A DNA stretch of 64,000 bases from Rehmannia glutinosa (GCA_016081115.2 JABTTQ020001105.1:310001-374000); one strand, 5' to 3'. Counted from the first letter of the stretch, positions 12,747 to 24,602 are shown. Notes: generated from the sequence alone by a model not told the origin. Program-made: numbers and translations.

Positions 12747-13781
12747 AGGGTGTGTGCGATGCGGGACGGTTCGGAGTTTTGAAAATCCCCGAACCGTCCC
12801 GAAGTCAGAGAGATCAAAATAAATTTAGGAAGGAAAAAATCTACGTCCCGAACCGTACAAAAAATTCAAGACGGTCTGCAGGACGGAGATTCGGTTCTAA
12901 TGGAACGGGACGGTACTTTGGTTTGGGACGGAGATTAGCCATAAATAAAACATACAAATTTGGAAAAAAAAAAAAAAAAAATAAATATAAAAATCACAAA
13001 ACGAATATATTTATAGAGTTTTAGTCTCTTTTTAGAGTAGTCTCAAAATAAAACTAAAACTATAATAGGTAACACATTCCACAATTCTAAACTTAATAAC
13101 CTCTATAATACTATAATAGTCTATTATTTGAGCAATTGTCCTTCTATTGACATTGAACATATATAATTAACTAATAATTTTTATAAATTAACATGAAATA
13201 AAAACTTGTATAAATTTATAATCTCAATGTCTTATACTTAACAACTTAACATAATCAATAAAATTATATTTATAATTTATGTGTGGTAAAAAAATTAAAA
13301 TATGATCTTTTTTATAGTGTTATTATATGGTACTATTACTTGTTTCGCTTTAAGTGTAATTTACTAATCGTTTAACTAATTTTAATTTCAAATGATTTAC
13401 TCTATCATTAATATCAAAGTTTTTTAAAATTCATAATAATTGCGGTATTATGATTTTTTTAGAAATATGTTTTATATTCAATTTAATTTCAAATAATTTG
13501 TAGTTAATTCAATATCAAAATAAAAACAACATAGAAATAATGTATATGTATTTATATAAAATCTTTAAAATCGATTCTAGCCGGGTCCTCGATTCGGAGT
13601 GGTTGATGACAGTTTCGATGCGGGTATTTGAAAAATCTCGAACCGCGTACCATAATTATTTTCGATGCAGTGATGCGGTTCGGGAAAGTCAAAAAGTTAA
13701 CGGATATTTTCGGTTCGAAGATTTTTCGGTTGGATATCGGTTCGATTTTGTCTCAAGAAATCCAAGTCCAGCACAACCCTA
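12747..13781. mobile_element. probable non-autonomous hAT-like element
   Basis: The left end is AGGGTGTGTGCGATGCGGGA. The right end is GCACAACCCT, a partial inverted match to the left. Both ends are packed with CCGAACCGT / ACGGTTCGG words in opposite orientations (subterminal repeats), and the middle is AT-rich without coding capacity. A clean 8-bp target duplication could not be found, so the ends are approximate. Confidence 0.45.
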
Positions 13782-14958
13782 CTACTGAGACTACTCAAAT
13801 TTTCGATAATGAAATATCAAATACTAATAATATATAGTTGAGTGTGATGTAGTAAGATTTTATTACTATGATAATTTCACTCTTATCTTCTTTAACTAAT
13901 TGGATTTTAATAGTCAAATTCCAGCAAATCAAGTTATGATATAGAAATTATATTACTCAAATATTGATTTGGTCATATTCAAAAATTCATCTAGTCATAT
14001 TGATGATATATAAGTATATATATATATATATATATATATATACCCCTATTAATTGAGCATGTTTATATATGATGGAGGATTAAGTCCTCTCCGCAAAAAG
14101 ACCACTTTTCAGGGATAAACTCGTAAGATACATGTTAAAACAGAGATTATCTTCTGAAAAGTAACATTAGATGGAACGAACCGTACTTGCAATAAAGCGA
14201 ATCAAGTCACAGAATACAAAATCTTAATAATTCGTATTTATATTGATAAGGTCGAGTCATAATTATAAATTAAAGAATACGTAAATATTTATACAATAAT
14301 AATTGTCTAATTTCAAAATAAATACAAACGCAATAAATATAAAAATAGTTGCTCTCAATAATTAATGTACTTTTGTATTTTACTCATACTTCTACGAATT
14401 TGTACATACATACTGTTTTAATTTTTTGATTGGATTTTAACCATAATCTGAATAGTTGTCAACAGTACTTCAAAAGTTTAACTAGACAAATTACGGTATA
14501 TCCTTATTTCAAAAAATCCCTACCGTGAGGTCCGTGACAGAAAAAATCTCCATGGTAGATCCTTTTCTTGTTTCCCATTGAAACTTAAGGAGCCTTTGAG
14601 AGAACAACAAATCCCTTTTCTTGTTTGGTTTCCTTTTACTACACACATTTTGTTTACTATACACATTTTAGATAGTACTATATATATCTGTTTGCTGACA
14701 ATATCCAAATGGGCAGGACCAGCAAGTATTTCTGTGGTTGTAAGAATGAGAGCTAAATTAATAATGAGTCTCTTCCAAACACGGATTAATCGGTCCCCAA
14801 CACAACAATATCTGCAATCCGAAAATGATATGATGGATAGAGCAACATATGTTGGCTGGCTATTCTTACAGCTTATCCACAACGGAGACGAATTAAATGC
14901 GATGTTAGTCCAGACACAAAACGAAAATGACTAGCTTGTGTTCTTACACGATTAATAT
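13782..14958. other. gene-free spacer with a TA microsatellite
   Basis: A (TA)n run occupies about 14015-14042. Overlapping open frames on both strands at 14520-14934 have no recognisable motif and are not supported as genes. Confidence 0.45.
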
Positions 14959-15520
14959 GTATATATATATATATATATATATGGAAAATTAGAAAATTAG
15001 TACTCTAAGTTGGCGCATTGATTTTGGTCATAAGTTGGCTTTTATTTGAAAATTAGTCATACAAGTTATGAAATTTCAGATTTTTGGTCTAAGTTGGCTT
15101 GTTTGAAAATTAGTCCTCTAAGTTATAAAATTTGAAATTTCGTCCGATTTTCACCGAAATTTTTTCACTCCTTTGGAAATTCTTGTTAGGATCTAAAACG
15201 ACGGCGTCGACGAAAGACAATTCTCTTTCAAGAGTATACAAAACATCACCTTTCTCCTTTGACAACCCAAGTACGGACTTGGGACGATTGATAATCGGGA
15301 AGATGAAAAATTTTCGGTGAAAATCGGACGAAATTTACAAATTTTATAACTTCGATGACTAATTTTCAAACAGCCAACTTAGAGGACCAAAAGTCCGAAA
15401 TTTCATAACTTAAAGGACTAATTTTCAAACAGTAGGCCAACTTAGAGGACCAAAAGTCCAATGCAGCCAACTTAGAGGACCAATTTTCTAATTTTCCCAT
15501 ATATATATATATATATATAT
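14959..15520. mobile_element. long-TIR element inserted in an AT microsatellite
   Basis: The element 14983-15498 has terminal inverted repeats of about 180 bases. The left arm begins GGAAAATTAGAAAATTAG and runs to about 15165 (CGTCCGATTTTCACCGAAA); the right arm is its reverse complement from about 15310 to 15498. The 145-base centre has no coding frame. (AT)n tracts at 14959-14982 and 15499-15520 flank it, so the target duplication cannot be separated from the microsatellite. Long arms suggest a Mutator-like or foldback MITE. Confidence 0.7.
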
Positions 15521-16029
15521 CGGCCTTGAATTTTCTAAAACTTGAGAGGCTTTCATTCATATCCATATCCACTAGAGTTTTACCAAAAACACCAAAGAAG
15601 AAGAAGAAGAAGATCAAATTTGCCCCGTCTTCCTATAAACTAATTAATGACTCTCAAAACTAGTTTCCAATCAAATGATGCCCAATCAAATAATTATGTT
15701 ATTTAACTAAATAAATTAATTCAACCCATTTAAATTAATTTTAGCTCAAAGTTAGACAAACACAATTAATCAACTTGATCCAACTATATGGGTTTATTCT
15801 TGAAGTGTGTGTGACTTTTTAGGTTCACTACTAATAAGCTAATAATGGACTAACAACTCTTGCGACTTATTCAATAATTTAATATTTTGATTAATTAATC
15901 CAATTGATTAAGCCATCTTTAAATTAGCTCATTAATTGCAAGTGCCCAGGAATCAAGGAAAGCACCTATTAGTGCATTGTGATTCCTAATATTAGGTAAA
16001 ATGACATGTGACATATTTCGTTACATACC
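15521..16029. other. gene-free spacer
   Basis: AT-rich sequence rich in TTAATT/AATTAA words. Nothing was recognised. Confidence 0.4.
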
Positions 16030-16212
16030 ACTAATTTTGGCTATCTCAATGGTCTTTTCTTTGAGTTTTTCGTTCGCGTCGCACTCGTGGACTTTCCTAC
16101 TTCAGAAGTGGTTTTCATTTTTTTCTCTACACTTGAACTCGTAACCTCGGGACTAAGTACTAAGTTCAAATAGCGTGAGTACCACCAACTGATCAGTTAG
16201 CTCAATGAATTA
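16030..16212 (-). mobile_element. tRNA-derived SINE-like segment
   Basis: Read on the minus strand, TTAGCTAA..CAGTTGG followed by GGTTACGAGTTCAAGTG has the spacing and wording of degenerate A and B boxes of a tRNA-derived SINE. There is no cloverleaf and no clear target duplication, so the call is tentative. Confidence 0.3.
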
Positions 16213-17122
16213 CAAATATTTAGATATTATTTTGTGCTAATTTGGAGTCACTATGGTGGATTTTAAGTTCATATTATATGGAGCCATTTGAAATCCTTTA
16301 CTCAAATCCACCCATCTAATCAAAATCCTCTTATCCGAATGCAACCTTATAAGCTTAGTCAATATTTTCTCTAAGGTCGGCTCCAACCATTATTCTATTT
16401 TAATGCAACTTTTGCACTAAATTGGTATAATTCTGCGCCAAACTTAAAATTCATTTCCAACCATTCATTCTACTTTAAATTTTGCATCAAAAAGAATATT
16501 CCACGATTATATTCCTTATTATTCAAGTACAAAAACTATTTTATTAAAAAATCAATTATTTATGACAATTTATTTTGTAAATACAAATTTAGTTAATTAA
16601 ATAATATATTTAATCTATACTATATTAAATATTATGCAAAATAAATTAAATAGTTACTAACAAGATTTAAGTAGATAACTAAAAATGATTGTAGTGATAT
16701 TAATAATTTATATTAATAACTAAATCATAAATTCAAAAAAATGATTTTTACTAAAGAAATTATAAAAATTAAATACAAATTAAAATAATAAGTAATATTT
16801 TATTACATACCTAAATATAACAAATTTCATTCATTAATTAAAACCACAAAAAAAAAAAAAAAAAAAGCACTTTGGTACATGAACTGTACCAATTTTGGCG
16901 CAGAACTGTAGATATCTACATATATCCCCAAAATAGCGGTGAAGATGGCGCATGCATTTGGAGCCCATTTTTGCACCAACTTGGCGTTAGCGCAGATGGG
17001 CTAACTTGAATAATGACAAACTATTTATAATCCTCACGAGCAGCACGGCCTGCTAGGGACTAGCCCTTTGGAACTATTATCCACCGGTTGCTCCATTGCA
17101 ACTCGAAAATTTGATTGTTAAT

Positions 17123-17128
<6 letters not shown>
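16213..17128. other. gene-free, probable old repeat
   Basis: GGCTCCAACC at about 16380 and its partial inverse TTGGAGCCC at about 16958 bracket an AT-rich segment, perhaps a decayed MITE. No genes were recognised. Confidence 0.3.

Positions 17129-17195
<67 letters not shown>
17129..17195. repeat. compound microsatellite (CT)n(AT)n
   Basis: About 40 bases of CT followed directly by about 27 bases of AT, read directly from the sequence. Confidence 0.95.
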
Positions 17196-17198
<3 letters not shown>

Positions 17199-18241
17199 GG
17201 GAGGATCAGTGAGGGTATATGCCTCAGGTGAGACACATGATGATTTAATCTCAACCATCCCCCACTATTAATCAATGGGTATGATTTAATGGATAAAAAT
17301 ATATTAAAATATTAATTTTATCAATATGAGAGTAGTAGGGTAAAATAACATAACAAGTTAGTTCTTACAAAAATGGAATCAAATCTCTTTTCTCTCATAC
17401 ATCTCTCAATTTTCCCAATCTCACATCTCTCTCTCTCTCTCTCTCTCTCTCATTCCTCCATTAACGCAAATAAAGAAAAGCGTGAAGAACTCGAAAATTA
17501 CGGTTCATGAAAATTAATGAGAAAAAACAAGAAAAATCGGTGCAATATTACGGAGAAATAATGAACAGTGAGTTCGAAAACTAAATATGCAACAAAACTC
17601 AACTAAATATGCATTATCGACGAAAACAATCTATGCGGCGTAAAAAAACTAATATGTAGTACACTATATCCAACTATGCAAGACGCGTCATAAACTATGC
17701 AACAAAATCAACTAACTATGTATTATCTAGAAACTATCTATGCATTGTGTAATAACTAAATATGCAATACATTATGTAACATCCCATTTTTATAATTTCC
17801 AAAAGTAACATCCCACTTTCATAACTAAATATACATTATATTGAACCTATTTATGCGAGTGTAGTATAACTACATATGCGACGTTATATTCAATTATGTC
17901 TTGTTTTCGTAAAAGCAGTCAACAAAATAACTAAATATGCATTATTTGATGTCTAATTATGCAGTAGAAGAACCCTAACTATCTTTGTAAAATAAAAATA
18001 TTTGGAAAGAAAACGGGTTCCTTAAATTCCATTACAAAATCCTGAGTGTCAATTTAATTTCATAAAAACATTGGGACCACTAATTTGAATTTCAAAATTA
18101 CAATCTTACCCTTAAAATCGGTGAAAATTAGGAAATAATTAAAAAAACTGAATTAATCACATCCCTTCATTATTTAAGATCAATGAGTAAGATGAGTCCA
18201 CACTTCTCACCTCCAGGGAGGGTGGTGCCATTTCAACCAAA

Positions 18242-18243
<2 letters not shown>
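17196..18243. mobile_element. probable non-autonomous DNA element with an array of TATGCA-type motifs
   Basis: The stretch lies between two AT tracts. Its ends share loosely inverted GGAGG...GGTGAGA words (left GGGGGGAGGATCAGTGAGGG; right, inverted, CCTGGAGGTGAGA). The middle, 17570-17970, carries about 15 irregularly spaced copies of AACTA(A)TATGCA and close variants. A (CT)n run is at about 17430-17450. There is no coding frame. The class is uncertain; plant Mutator-like or Helitron-like elements with such motif arrays are candidates. Confidence 0.4.

Positions 18244-18272
<29 letters not shown>
18244..18272. repeat. AT microsatellite
   Basis: Uninterrupted (AT)n read directly from the sequence. 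Confidence 0.9.
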
Positions 18273-18274
<2 letters not shown>

Positions 18275-18827
18275 TAATGGCACAAATTTTTCATAAATAT
18301 ATATGGGACATGACATGCAGCCCATGAAGGCAACAAGAATAAACTTGCCAAACTTCATTCTTTGGGCTTGTCTACACACATACTATTCATGGACATATAA
18401 TTTATCCCTTGAAAATGAGTTATCATAGATCATAATGAGTCGAACCGATGGATCGATCTGATCAGCCAAAACAAAAAACCAGATTGGGCTTTATTTTTGA
18501 AGGCCTGAAATGAGCCGAGCATATTCGGCCTGGCATATTCAGTCCGAAACAGGCCGACATTTTACGTTTATTATTATTGGTTGGGCGGTGGGCTTCAAAA
18601 ATAGCTTTCCACTATTTGGGCTGGCCCAACTTATTTGACCGTTCTACTTTGAAAAATGGGCTTAAAAGCCCAAAAAGACTGCTAGCAATGCCTGGGAGAG
18701 TAATCGTAGTACTTTTTATTATTGTTTTAAAATATGGAAGATATGTAACATATGCTCAATTTTGTCATGATCATGATATCAGCATAAGAATCAATGCTTA
18801 AAGTACTCAGTTTGACCAGCTTTTAAA
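18273..18827. other. gene-free spacer
   Basis: Contains GGCCTG/GGGCTGGCCC-rich words at 18480-18680 typical of degenerate plant repeats. The 18577-18801 (+) frame has no family features. Confidence 0.35.
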
Positions 18828-18885
18828 CAAATATCTTCTTTTTTCCTCAAAAAAAAAAAAAAAAAAAAAAAACCCAAATATTTTC
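18828..18885 (+). mobile_element. tail-only retroinsertion: TTTCCTC-type head plus poly(A)
   Basis: The insert (about 18839-18874) is a T run ending TTTTCCTC followed by about 24 A and CC. It is flanked by CAAATATCTTC (18828-18838) and CAAATATTTTC (18875-18885), a 10/11 target duplication. This is the weakest of five similar loci in the window because its duplication is imperfect. Confidence 0.55.
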
Positions 18886-19816
18886 AACCTTTTCATCAAT
18901 TAAGCCTTTCTTTTAATTACCTATATTATAATTGATGATTTTCATAGTTGAGGAGTCTAATATATATAATTAAATTAATTAGATGTAACTGATGTTGTTA
19001 ATTTGAAATTGTTAAGAAACCGCTATTATAATAAACTAGTCTTTATACATAACTCAATAAATCTATATTTGAGATACGTGAACTAGTTAATCTAATGATT
19101 TTTAAATATGTATTTTTAAATAATTTATAGATGTTATTATAATTACAAATTAAGCAGCCTAAAATAATAAAGAAATATACGATTTGGGAAAACTTATTTC
19201 ATCAAATTGCAAAATAATTTAATGTAATTTTTCTGCGTTTTCACTTTTCATCTTCTCTTGGATTTCTGCGATTTCCAAGCTGAATTTTAGCCACTAGCTG
19301 CGGTTGTACTTTTTTTTTAATGAATAAAATCTACTAAGTTTTAGGGGAAAAAAAAGTAAAATGTGAAAAACAGGATTAAGAACAGCAGACCAAAAGCTGC
19401 GGAACCTTATCCGAAATCCCATCCTTCTTTTCTTTCTTTTTATTTTTTTTTCTTTTCCTCAATCAGAAAAAATATAAAATATTAAGGGATGTCCCAAGTT
19501 TTCTGAAAGTGGGCATCTCTGACTCTCATGGTGCTAATACGTCCTTGTCAAAATGTCATCAGAACTTTGAACTAAATATTGAAATAAATTTTAGGTGTCT
19601 GTTTTCAATAGGTTGTACTACAAGAAATAATTAATGCCAGGGTTTTCATATATGGAATAGAAGCATAAGAACATTTTAACTTATTACAAATATCAAAATT
19701 GTAAAATCTAAAAAATCATAAATCTCTATAAATCTAAAATATAAAATCGTCACCAAGCTTTCGGTGATGGATTATTTGAATCTTTTGCGCACAAAATGAC
19801 AACTACAAGAATATAC
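18886..19816. other. gene-free spacer
   Basis: AT-rich sequence with no recognisable gene or intact element. Confidence 0.4.
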
Positions 19817-19881
19817 AATAAACTGAAGAACTCTTTCCTCAAAAAAAAAATAAATAAATAAATAAATAAACTGAAGAACTC
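19817..19881 (+). mobile_element. tail-only retroinsertion: TTTCCTC plus A10 and TAAA repeats
   Basis: The 17-bp word AATAAACTGAAGAACTC occurs at 19817-19833 and 19865-19881. Between the copies there is only TTTCCTC, ten A and (TAAA)n, 31 bases in all. An exact long target duplication around a poly(A)-type tract is the signature of target-primed reverse transcription in which almost nothing but the tail was copied. Confidence 0.75.
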
Positions 19882-19916
19882 CATAAAAGGAGACAAAAAA
19901 ACTCTCAAAATTAGTC

Positions 19917-20128
19917 TTGTTTGGGAGAAACATGGAAAAGTCATTTTAGAAAATGGACTTATTTAGAAATGACTTTTCAAAAACCTCTCATTTTCACCTG
20001 CAGAGATGAACTTTTTGGAATAGTGACTTATCAAAAAGTCCATTCCAAAATAACCACCAAACATGAAAAATTTATTGAAATAAAATTTTAGATCCAAAAG
20101 TCCATTTCAAAAGTGTTCCCAAATAATA
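19917..20128. mobile_element. MITE-like repeat
   Basis: Starts TTGTTTGGGA and ends TTCCCAAATAA, which are inverted. Internal ATGACTTTTCAAAAA / AAGTCCATTTC words are also partly inverted. There is no coding frame. The target duplication was not resolved. Confidence 0.4.
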
Positions 20129-21197
20129 TCTAAATATGGCAAGTGAAAGTTACTTCCCACATCCTCGATGGATGGAGATGAAGTAATGGCGACTAAGGTT
20201 ACGGAGGAAGAAAGGAGAATAATATAGCATACGAGAATTTTTTAAATTTGTAATTTGTTGATTACGAATATCATCCATTATCACCATTACTAGATTCTCA
20301 AGCCAACTAGGGAAAACACCCTCATTCAAGATAAACGGAGATGGGGAAGAAAGCAAAAGATGAGCAAGTACATGGGCGACGGCATTTGCCTATACGCCCA
20401 ATGTGAGAAACTCATATTATTAGATGGAAATTAAGATTGTTTAAATTTACATCAATTATAATGTAAATTTATTATTTTTCTATTATATTGCCCATTCCAT
20501 TGATCCTAAGATAATCAAAATTTCATCTTCAAATGAAATAACTTTTTACCCAGTTGAAATAATTAGAATTAAGAATTCAATTGAGTGCAATACGTCCGAC
20601 GCTAGACAAATAAGATTGTGAAAATAGAGTTTGAAATCAGTGAAAACAGAAAATAGGACAAATATAGAAAAATATCTTTAAAAAATAACTTCATGGCTTA
20701 GTGTTTTTTTTCTAAAAAAATGTAACCTTTTAACTTCATTAGTAAGATCATAAAAGCTCCATTATCTTCTTATTTTATGTAAATACTTTAACGACTAACT
20801 TTTAAAATATTAAGATATTAAATCTTATAAGTTCAAAAAACATATTGTCAGATTTAGGACACTAGGTAATTAGGCTCAAGTATATCATGAGGTGTTGGTG
20901 ATGTTTGGTTCTTTCGTCTATTTTTAATTTGTAACATCTCGAAATATAAATAATATAATTGATGACCATTTAAATAAATAAAAAAAAATTGTGGTAGATT
21001 TGACAAGAGAATTGTTTTATTCCCCTATAGTGCTATCTTTTCAAATTTATTTTTATGTAAACATGATTTTGTCAACTTTACAAAAGATAGTCTCCTCGAA
21101 GTTTCAAAGAATTTATACCATAAACTCAGTTGTCTAAATACATTATCAAAGCCATTCAAGAACTTAGGAAATTAATGTAGTCACCATGGGTGGAATT
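20129..21197. other. gene-free spacer
   Basis: AT-rich. A minus-strand frame at 20150-20356 has no recognisable motif. Confidence 0.4.
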
Positions 21198-22019
21198 TAG
21201 GGCTGGAAATAGGTCAGGCTACCCGACAGGAGCCTACGACCTGACCTACTTTGGGCCCGGCCTAGCCTGGCCTATTTCATAAATAGTTCGAGGACAAGAG
21301 GCTTTTCTTGTAAGCCTATTTATGTAAATAGGTCGGGCCTAGACTTTTAAAATAGTCTTTCAAGCCTAATAGACTGGCCTATTTATGGCGTATAAGTATA
21401 AAAAATATAATATATTTTATATAGTTTATTTATTATTCTTTTTATATAACTATTTGATTATTATAATAGATAAAATATATTTTTAAATAGGTCAGACTTG
21501 GGTTGAAAAAAAATCTATTATATTTAACAGGTCAGACTTAGGCCGGAAAAACGTGAATCAGGCCTAGGCCGCCCGACGCAATGCCTGGCTCAGCCTGACC
21601 TATTTCCACCTGGGGTGGAAATAGGTCAGGCTACCCGACAGAGGTCTACGGTCTCGCCTACTTTGGGCTCAATCTGGGCCTATTTAGTAAATAAGCCAGG
21701 TCTAGACCTTTCAACAAGTTCATTTTGATAAATATGATAGGCTTGAGCTTTTTAAAAAGTCTTTTAAGTTTAATAGATCGGCCTATTTAAAACTTATAAA
21801 TTTAAATACCACAATTAATATTATATATTTTTTAATATTATTATTTTATATATTTATTTAATTATTATAATCGATAAAATATATATTAAAATAAATACAT
21901 GATTTGTAGGCTTTTAATAAGCTCAATATAACAGGTCACGTTTAAGCCAAATATACGTAAAATAGGCCCAAATCGTACTAAGCAAAACCTAGTCCGGCAT
22001 AATCTATTTCCGACCCTAG
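21198..22019. mobile_element. two related MITE-like elements in tandem
   Basis: Copy 1 (21198-21610) opens TAGGGCTGGAAATAGGTCAG and closes AGCCTGACCTATTTCCACC, an inverted match. Copy 2 (about 21611-22019) opens GGTGGAAATAGGTCAGGC and closes AATCTATTTCCGACCCTA. Both share CTACCCGACAG, TACTTTGGGC and internal AAATAGGTC/GACCTATTT words in both orientations. The pattern fits hAT-type non-autonomous elements with subterminal repeats. No coding frame was found. Confidence 0.6.
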
Positions 22020-22084
22020 TGGTCACTTAGGTAATCCTCGACAAAATATCAAATTAATAGTTCTAACTGCATAACATCCCTATT

Positions 22085-22091
22085 CCCTATA

Positions 22092-22131
<40 letters not shown>

Positions 22132-22152
22132 AGGAAACCCTATACCTCTTTT
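22085..22152 (-). mobile_element. tail-only retroinsertion: poly(T) plus GAGGAAA
   Basis: The 15-bp word CCCTATACCTCTTTT is present at 22085-22099 and 22138-22152. The insert is only about 31 T followed by GAGGAAA. On the minus strand this reads TTTCCTC plus poly(A), the same head as the insertion at 19834. Confidence 0.75.
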
Positions 22153-22162
22153 ATAATAAAAG

Positions 22163-22409
22163 AGTCATAAAGATCCGTGTGGGTTCGATTCGGGGAGAGA
22201 TCGTTATTAGTAGATTGGGGTCGAACATAATTGTTCTCTTTACGCAGGAGGATCGGTTATACGTCGTGACTCGTCGTAACACTGGATGCGTGCACATCCC
22301 ATGATTTTACCTTGGTGCAGCAGAATGAATGGAATTGTTGTCGAGCATAATCGTGCGTAGGCGCAGGAAGAGCTGATTATCAAAAAAAAAAAAAAAAAAA
22401 AAAGTCATA
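22163..22409 (+). mobile_element. SINE-like retroposon with poly(A) tail
   Basis: GGGTTCGATTCGG at about 22179 resembles a Pol III B box. The sequence ends in about 22 A (22382-22403) and is bracketed by AGTCATA (22163-22169 and 22403-22409). Two internal segments, TCGAACATAATTGTTC.. and TCGAGCATAATCGTGC.., are diverged duplicates. No clear A box was seen, so it may be 5'-truncated. Confidence 0.5.
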
Positions 22410-22596
22410 GATTTTTTATAGAACCTCCCTACACCCCCTACCCCCACCCCACACCCCCAAAAAAATAAAAGAATAATAAAGAATTGTACTTAATTTTTTT
22501 CCTTCTTCTGAGGAAGAATTATTAAATCTGTCACACACGGAGCAAAATATCTTTCAACAATCCCCATCCCTCATGAATTATATTATTCACCTTCTG

Positions 22597-22631
<35 letters not shown>

Positions 22632-23299
22632 ATTAATCTCTCGACCTCAGATATTTTCATTGTCTGGCTCCTTTTCCAATACTTGCACCAACGCGTTAAT
22701 ATCCAACACGCGCTTCTACTTGGAGATTTTAAAATTCTTGTTTCTTTTGACTCATTTTGTAATTTCATTTTTAGTGGATTTTAAATGAATCTAAAAAAAT
22801 TAATTTTTTTTTCTCACATTGCTTTGTTGTAAAAAGTAAGTTAGACATTCAAAAGCCTTGGAGTTTATTCATGACAAGGGACATAGAAAGTGTAGGAAAT
22901 AAATAATATATTTTCTCTTATATAATAAGCGTGTTTCAAATTTTCAATGTTTTAACTTCGTAGTTTATATCAAATTACTTGACTATGTATTAATGATATC
23001 TTAGATGAAGTATAGTATCATTTATTTAGAATTTTTGAATTTTGCTTTAAAAAGAATTACTAAACAATATCTAATAATTAATAATAATGTTGAGATTTTC
23101 AAAATTTCAATGATAATATATTATCTAATGAAGATCACTTTGACTTAATTGTTTTTGACAAGGAGAAAAAAATATTTCCTAATTTTGAAAAAATATACCT
23201 CTTCAACAACTAAAACAGTCAATCAACACATTCATTATTTATTTATATATTTCTTTACCAAGCAAAAACTCCTATAAAATATATACTTAACATAAAAAA
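22410..23299. other. gene-free spacer with a CT microsatellite
   Basis: (CT)n at 22598-22626. The word AAAATATCT (evening-element sequence) at 22544-22552 lies about 2.2 kb before the COR27-like gene and is probably too far to count as its promoter. No genes were recognised. Confidence 0.4.
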
Positions 23300-24450
23300 G
23301 GGTAAAATTCACTTTACCCCTTTGTACTATCCAGTTTGTATCAAATACCCCTTTCTACTATTAAAACCTTCAAATACCCCCCTGAAATTATAAAAAATAC
23401 ATTGATGGACAAAAGTACCCTTAATTTAAATAAAATATTAAATTTACTCTACACCTCTATAATTAACTATCAATTAATTTAATCTCAAAATTTTATGCCA
23501 TCTTGATTTATATATTAAATAAAAGTACTCTTCGTTTAAAAAAAAAAGTAATCTTAGTTAAAATATTAAAATAACTATATAGTTGGATATAAACTTAATA
23601 TAATATAGAAGCCACATAGAATATTTTTATGTAAATCTTTATTATTACTATTTTAACTATACATAATACATGTAGACTCAAATTAGTATATATTATTTAA
23701 TTAGACTTATAGCTTTGTTTATGTACTTTAACAGGACGTGTAATCCGAATATATTAACCTATCAAGTCATAATATGAGGTATTTATTACGTGTGAAAGTG
23801 AAATTAATAGAAGTTATAAAAATAAATTTTTGTACAACATTATTGTAACTAAGAACTTTATAATAATAATAAAAAATATCTGAAATATGCTTTTTAAAAT
23901 AACACAATATAAATTTTTGTGAGACAATTTTTTATTTAACGTTATTAATAATTTATTTATCTATTTTTTCATTTTAAATCGAATTAATATTATTTTCTTT
24001 CAAAATCAGTCTTAAATAAGATATAAGTCAAATTATTAATATTTTCTCGATAGTATTTAAAAAATACTTTGTTCTGTAATTTATAATATTTATTTATTAT
24101 TTTAAAAATTAATGTCTAAACTAGTTAATATGTTTGACCTACAGAAACACATCTTATATGATGAAATACTTATAAATATAATTTTTTAAAGCACTTATAA
24201 ATATAAATTAACACCAACTAATTTGACCATAATTTAATACTTATTAAAGACTGGATATGTATTTACAATGATAACACTATAAATTTATTTATTTAAAAAA
24301 ATTAATGTTATTCTTTATATTTTTCTATTGTACATGCAATATCGAATTATATATTTATTTATGTAATTAAAGTAGGAATAAATAAAATAAAGGATTAAAC
24401 AATATTTGATACGAAAGTGATAGTAGAAGGGGGTAAAGTGAATTTTACCC
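23300..24450. mobile_element. TIR DNA element (1.15 kb, non-autonomous)
   Basis: The left end GGGTAAAATTCACTTTACCC is the reverse complement of the right end GGGTAAAGTGAATTTTACCC, and the similarity continues inward (CCCCTTT / AAGGGGG). The body is about 80 percent AT with no transposase frame. Flanks are A-rich (CATAAAAAA left, TAAAAAAAA right), so a 9-bp duplication is possible but unproven. It is probably Mutator-like. Confidence 0.65.
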
Positions 24451-24602
24451 TAAAAAAAAAAAACACCCAAGAGAAAATGAGAAGAAGAAGTGCACGCGTC
24501 AATAAGTGAGAGCGAGTACATAATAAATGATACTTTCAGAGAAGACCAGTACTTAGAACAGGCTTATGACACAGCCAATTAGCAGCCACCTTCAAGTCAC
24601 CC

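Noticed and set aside
14520..14934. Overlapping 120-codon (-) and 118-codon (+) frames
   Set aside because: They mirror each other on opposite strands, show no motif or splice context and sit in repeat-rich spacer.
22544..22552. Evening element (AAAATATCT) controlling the COR27-like gene
   Set aside because: It lies about 2.2 kb upstream with a complete TIR element in between; such a 9-mer is expected by chance in AT-rich DNA.
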